From the NCBI GenBank assembly GCA_036258795.1, contig DATACZ010000097.1:1-6909 (forward strand): a DNA stretch of 6,909 bases. Reading direction: 5' to 3'. Below the pieces are notes generated by a model. It did no database searches. It was given only the letters and a program-made list of their open reading frames with translations, and was not told the DNA's origin. Source of the DNA: DATACZ01 sp036258795 (GTDB lineage Bacteria; Actinomycetota; CADDZG01; JAHWKV01). Position numbers and translations under genes: made by a program. Shown one piece after another: positions 5,283 to 6,909 of this stretch; position 1 is the stretch's first letter; the number at the start of each line of letters is the position of its first letter.

Positions 5283-6632
5283 ATGTCGGCGTCCGTTCGT
5301 TACCCTTCCGGTTACCCGCCGCGGGATCCCTTTCGCCGTGCGGGGATAGTGTCATGGTCAATCCTCGGGGTCCTCTTGCTGGCCGGGATAACCGTCTGGC
5401 TCCTGAGCATGCTACGGGACATCTTCCCGCCGATGGCTCTTGCGCTAATCATCATCGTCTTGCTCAACCCCATGGTGGCAGCCCTCGAGAAGAGTGGGAT
5501 ACCACGCTGGCTTGGCACGACCGCGATCTACCTAGTAGCTATCCTTGCCATAACCATCGCAATCTCTTTCCTGGCCCCGCCCCTAGGCCGGCAGGTAAAT
5601 GGGTTGGTCGAGCGATGGCCCGAGATCCGTCGAGATGGAACCCAGGTTGCCGAACGCCTGGCGTCCAGAGTTGGCCTCTCGCTCGAGGAGCTCGGCATTA
5701 ATTCTGGCTCAGACCCCGAACCACCCCCCCGCGGCTCGGCCGAACCTTCCGGCGCACGTGGAGGTGATGCGGGAGAGGGAGTTCCGTCATTTGTTCAGAC
5801 ATTGAGGGACAGGCTGTTTGCAGGTGCCGGCAGGTTTGCCACGGGCGCGCTTCACGTGGTCATCAACTTTATTCTCGCCCCTGTTATCGCGCTTTATCTG
5901 TTGATTGATCTGCCCAAGATCCAGAAGGCCTTCCTCCACTACCTTCCCCCCAGGTATCGCGGCGAGTGGGTGCCCCTGTTGGACCGGGCAGGCAAGGCGG
6001 TCGGGGGGTTCTTTAGGGGACAGCTCTTCGTGGCGGCGGTCGTGGGCGTTCTGTCCTCTCTGGCCTTAGCGTTGATCGACCTGCCCTTCTGGCTTCCCCT
6101 GGGCTTGCTTGTGGGATTCTTCAACATCATTCCGCTCGTCGGCCCGTTCGTCGGAGGGTCCGTCGCGGTCGTGGTAGGCGGAGTCACAGGGGGGCTAGGG
6201 CTGGCCTTCAAGGCTGGACTTGTAATGATCGCGGTCCAGCAGCTCGACAACCACTTCATCAGCCCCAAGGTGATGGGCCGGGCTCTGCGTCTTCACCCGG
6301 TGGCGGTGATACTGGCGCTTCTCGCCGGTGGCACCCTCGGTGGGATCTGGGGAATGCTCCTTGCTGTCCCGGGCCTTGGCGTCGCCAAGCTCCTTGCGGT
6401 GCACTTTTATGAGACCAGAGTCCTAGGTAACGCCGATTACCACACAACTATTACTGCCGGCGCCAGGTCTGGGGCTGACGAAGGGCTGCCCGAGGGTCGC
6501 CCTGCGCAACTTGATGCCGCGGCAACGGAGGCCGACGTCAATGCTAAAGAAACTCAACCTGAGGAACAGGCGCCGGAGGCAGGGAATGACGGAGAGCTCG
6601 AGGATGCCAGTCCGCCGGCACATCAGGTTTGA
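5283..6632 (+). CDS. AI-2E family transporter (PerM/YdiK-like permease)
   Basis: A 449-residue multi-pass membrane protein of the AI-2E (UPF0118, PerM) family. Members are thought to be exporters or cation-coupled permeases; the substrate here is unknown. Hydrophobic helices lie at about residues 21-42, 47-65 and 78-98. A soluble stretch (about 100-185) contains a Pro/Gly/Glu-rich insert at 140-167, followed by helices at about 187-210, 246-265, 268-290, 292-303, 308-320 and 340-372. Family signatures are LPPRYRGEW (221-229), GQLFVAAVVG (246-255), FNIIPLVGPFVGG (280-292) and QQLDNHFISPKVMG (319-332). Residues after about 382 form a hydrophilic, acidic, probably disordered tail of nearly 70 residues. 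ATG 5283 lies just before the first helix and 6 bases after a TATACT box. The gene is divergent from otsA. Its stop codon is part of the -35 box of the next promoter. Confidence 0.92.
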   Translation: MSASVRYPSGYPPRDPFRRAGIVSWSILGVLLLAGITVWLLSMLRDIFPPMALALIIIVLLNPMVAALEKSGIPRWLGTTAIYLVAILAITIAISFLAPPLGRQVNGLVERWPEIRRDGTQVAERLASRVGLSLEELGINSGSDPEPPPRGSAEPSGARGGDAGEGVPSFVQTLRDRLFAGAGRFATGALHVVINFILAPVIALYLLIDLPKIQKAFLHYLPPRYRGEWVPLLDRAGKAVGGFFRGQLFVAAVVGVLSSLALALIDLPFWLPLGLLVGFFNIIPLVGPFVGGSVAVVVGGVTGGLGLAFKAGLVMIAVQQLDNHFISPKVMGRALRLHPVAVILALLAGGTLGGIWGMLLAVPGLGVAKLLAVHFYETRVLGNADYHTTITAGARSGADEGLPEGRPAQLDAAATEADVNAKETQPEEQAPEAGNDGELEDASPPAHQV

Positions 6633-6657
6633 CACTGTCAACCGGGGGTGGGATGGT
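6629..6657 (+). promoter_or_regulatory. Promoter of the SAM riboswitch-thrC transcript
   Basis: A consensus -35 box TTGACA (6629-6634) is separated by 17 bases from GATGGT (6652-6657), which is preceded by TG as in an extended -10. Transcription would begin about 6660-6664, at the very start of riboswitch helix P1. The -35 overlaps the TGA stop of the AI-2E gene (6630-6632) and is half of a perfect TTGACA-C-TGTCAA palindrome (6629-6641). Confidence 0.55.
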
Positions 6658-6663
6658 AAAGCT

Positions 6664-6776
6664 CTCATCAAGAGAGGCGTAGGGACGGGCCCTATGATGC
6701 CTCGGCAACCGTCAGTTCGATTTTTGGAACCGACTGAAAGGTGCTAATTCCCGCCCGGTAAGCCGGGACAGATGAG
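6664..6776 (+). ncRNA. SAM-I (S-box) riboswitch aptamer
   Basis: A cis-acting leader RNA that binds S-adenosylmethionine. P1 is CTCATC (6664-6669) with GATGAG (6771-6776). It is followed by the S-box core AAGAGAGG, then AGGGACGGGCCCTATGATGCC and CTCGGCAACC. P2 is GAGGC/GCCTC (6674-6678 with 6699-6703), and AGGG/CCCT (6681-6684 with 6690-6693) closes the inner part with its kink-turn-like bulges. P3 includes TCAGT/ACTGA around 6712-6737. Then come the conserved AAAGGTGCTAATTCC (6738-6752) and P4 CCCGG-TAAG-CCGGG (6754-6767). The order and sequence match SAM-I, not the SAM-IV class otherwise common in Actinobacteria. It controls the gene starting at 6838 and should switch it off when SAM is plentiful. 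Confidence 0.95.
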
Positions 6777-6806
6777 CAGGTTTATCACCCAGGGTCGCCT
6801 GCCATC
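6771..6806 (+). promoter_or_regulatory. Antiterminator helix of the riboswitch expression platform
   Basis: GATGAGCAGG (6771-6780) can pair with CCTGCCATC (6798-6806) through nine base pairs with A6775 bulged. The left strand is the 3' strand of aptamer helix P1, and the right strand is most of the 5' strand and loop of the terminator. Antitermination is therefore mutually exclusive with both: SAM binding fixes P1 and frees the terminator, while absence of SAM allows the antiterminator and transcription continues. Confidence 0.75.
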
Positions 6807-6827
6807 GGCAGGCGATTTGCTTTTTTT
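6795..6827 (+). terminator. Intrinsic terminator of the SAM riboswitch
   Basis: TCGCCTGCC (6795-6803) and GGCAGGCGA (6807-6815) form a perfect 9-pair GC-rich stem with the 3-base loop ATC. The tail TTTGCTTTTTTT (6816-6827) follows. This is a textbook Rho-independent terminator placed only 11 bases before the downstream start codon, as expected of transcription attenuation. Confidence 0.92.
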
Positions 6828-6837
6828 GGGGTAGCTG

Positions 6838-6909
6838 TTGGCCAGGATCGAAGAGCTGAAGTGCCGGGAGTGCGGAAGGACCTATAAGAGCGCGCCCATC
6901 TACGCCTGC
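6838..6909 (+). CDS. thrC: Threonine synthase-family protein, N-terminus only (runs off right edge)
   Basis: Only 24 codons are present: MARIEELKCRECGRTYKSAP followed by IYAC. The KCRECGR...PIYAC pattern is the N-terminal zinc ribbon of a class of threonine synthases, PLP enzymes converting O-phosphohomoserine to threonine and phosphate. The TTG start is well constrained. A TAG in the same frame lies at 6832-6834, no ATG or GTG occurs before the edge, and GGGG at 6828-6831 gives a ribosome binding site about 6 bases upstream, directly after the terminator U-tract. The gene is under a SAM-I riboswitch, which is more typical of methionine genes. The product could therefore be a ThrC paralogue used on the methionine side, and the catalytic domain needed to decide lies outside the window. 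Confidence 0.8.
   Translation, partial: MARIEELKCRECGRTYKSAPIYAC

Noticed and set aside
5724..5730. Run of seven C as a phase-variation tract or frameshift
   Set aside because: The reading frame is continuous with good AI-2E motifs on both sides, and a 7-base run is short for slipped-strand switching.
6664..6776. SAM-IV riboswitch instead of SAM-I
   Set aside because: The P2 kink-turn region, the GCCTCGGCAACC and AAAGGTGCTAATTCC blocks and the P1-terminator platform follow the SAM-I pattern. SAM-IV has a different P2 periphery and an extra stem.
1061..6909. Functional link between tRNA-Thr and the threonine synthase-like gene
   Set aside because: They are almost 6 kb apart on opposite strands, and the leader of the latter is a SAM riboswitch with no T-box features.
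1..6909. CRISPR array, insertion sequence, toxin-antitoxin pair or phage genes
   Set aside because: No regularly spaced repeats, transposase motifs, small paired toxin genes or phage-like proteins are visible on either strand.

Overview
The window most likely comes from a GC-rich actinobacterium (Actinomycetota). The evidence is a DUF3263 protein directly followed by a membrane-anchored LytR_C-domain protein, a pairing typical of that phylum. GTG and TTG starts are frequent, -10 boxes are of the TAnnnT type, and several promoters are placed so that transcription would begin at the start codon. I cannot place it more finely. The left and right genes run off the window.

Left part (1-1137, minus strand): a tRNA-Thr(UGU), a small zinc-ribbon protein of the zf-TFIIB type, and the N-terminal 170 residues of an MFS transporter. 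The last two probably share a transcript. A divergent control region (1138-1262) separates them from a plus-strand pair, DUF3263 and LytR_C (1263-2060). The LytR_C gene meets, tail to tail with a 13-base overlap, a minus-strand lipoprotein gene (2048-2851).

Middle part (2852-5282): a short divergent promoter region, then trehalose-6-phosphate phosphatase (otsB, plus) facing trehalose-6-phosphate synthase (otsA, minus), with only 13 bases between their stop codons. Together they make trehalose from a nucleotide-activated glucose and glucose 6-phosphate. The synthase belongs to a divergent branch with altered substrate-loop motifs. otsA is divergent from an AI-2E/PerM-family membrane protein (5283-6632).

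Right part (6629-6909): the most interesting region. A promoter overlaps the stop codon of the AI-2E gene. It is followed by a complete SAM-I (S-box) riboswitch, a clear antiterminator/terminator switch, and the first 24 codons of a zinc-ribbon threonine-synthase-family gene. A SAM-repressed switch on a ThrC homologue suggests a role on the methionine side of the homoserine branch point. One possibility is homocysteine synthesis from O-phosphohomoserine. This hypothesis cannot be settled inside the window.

Most of the rest is ordinary housekeeping or accessory content. I see no CRISPR array, insertion sequence or phage genes.
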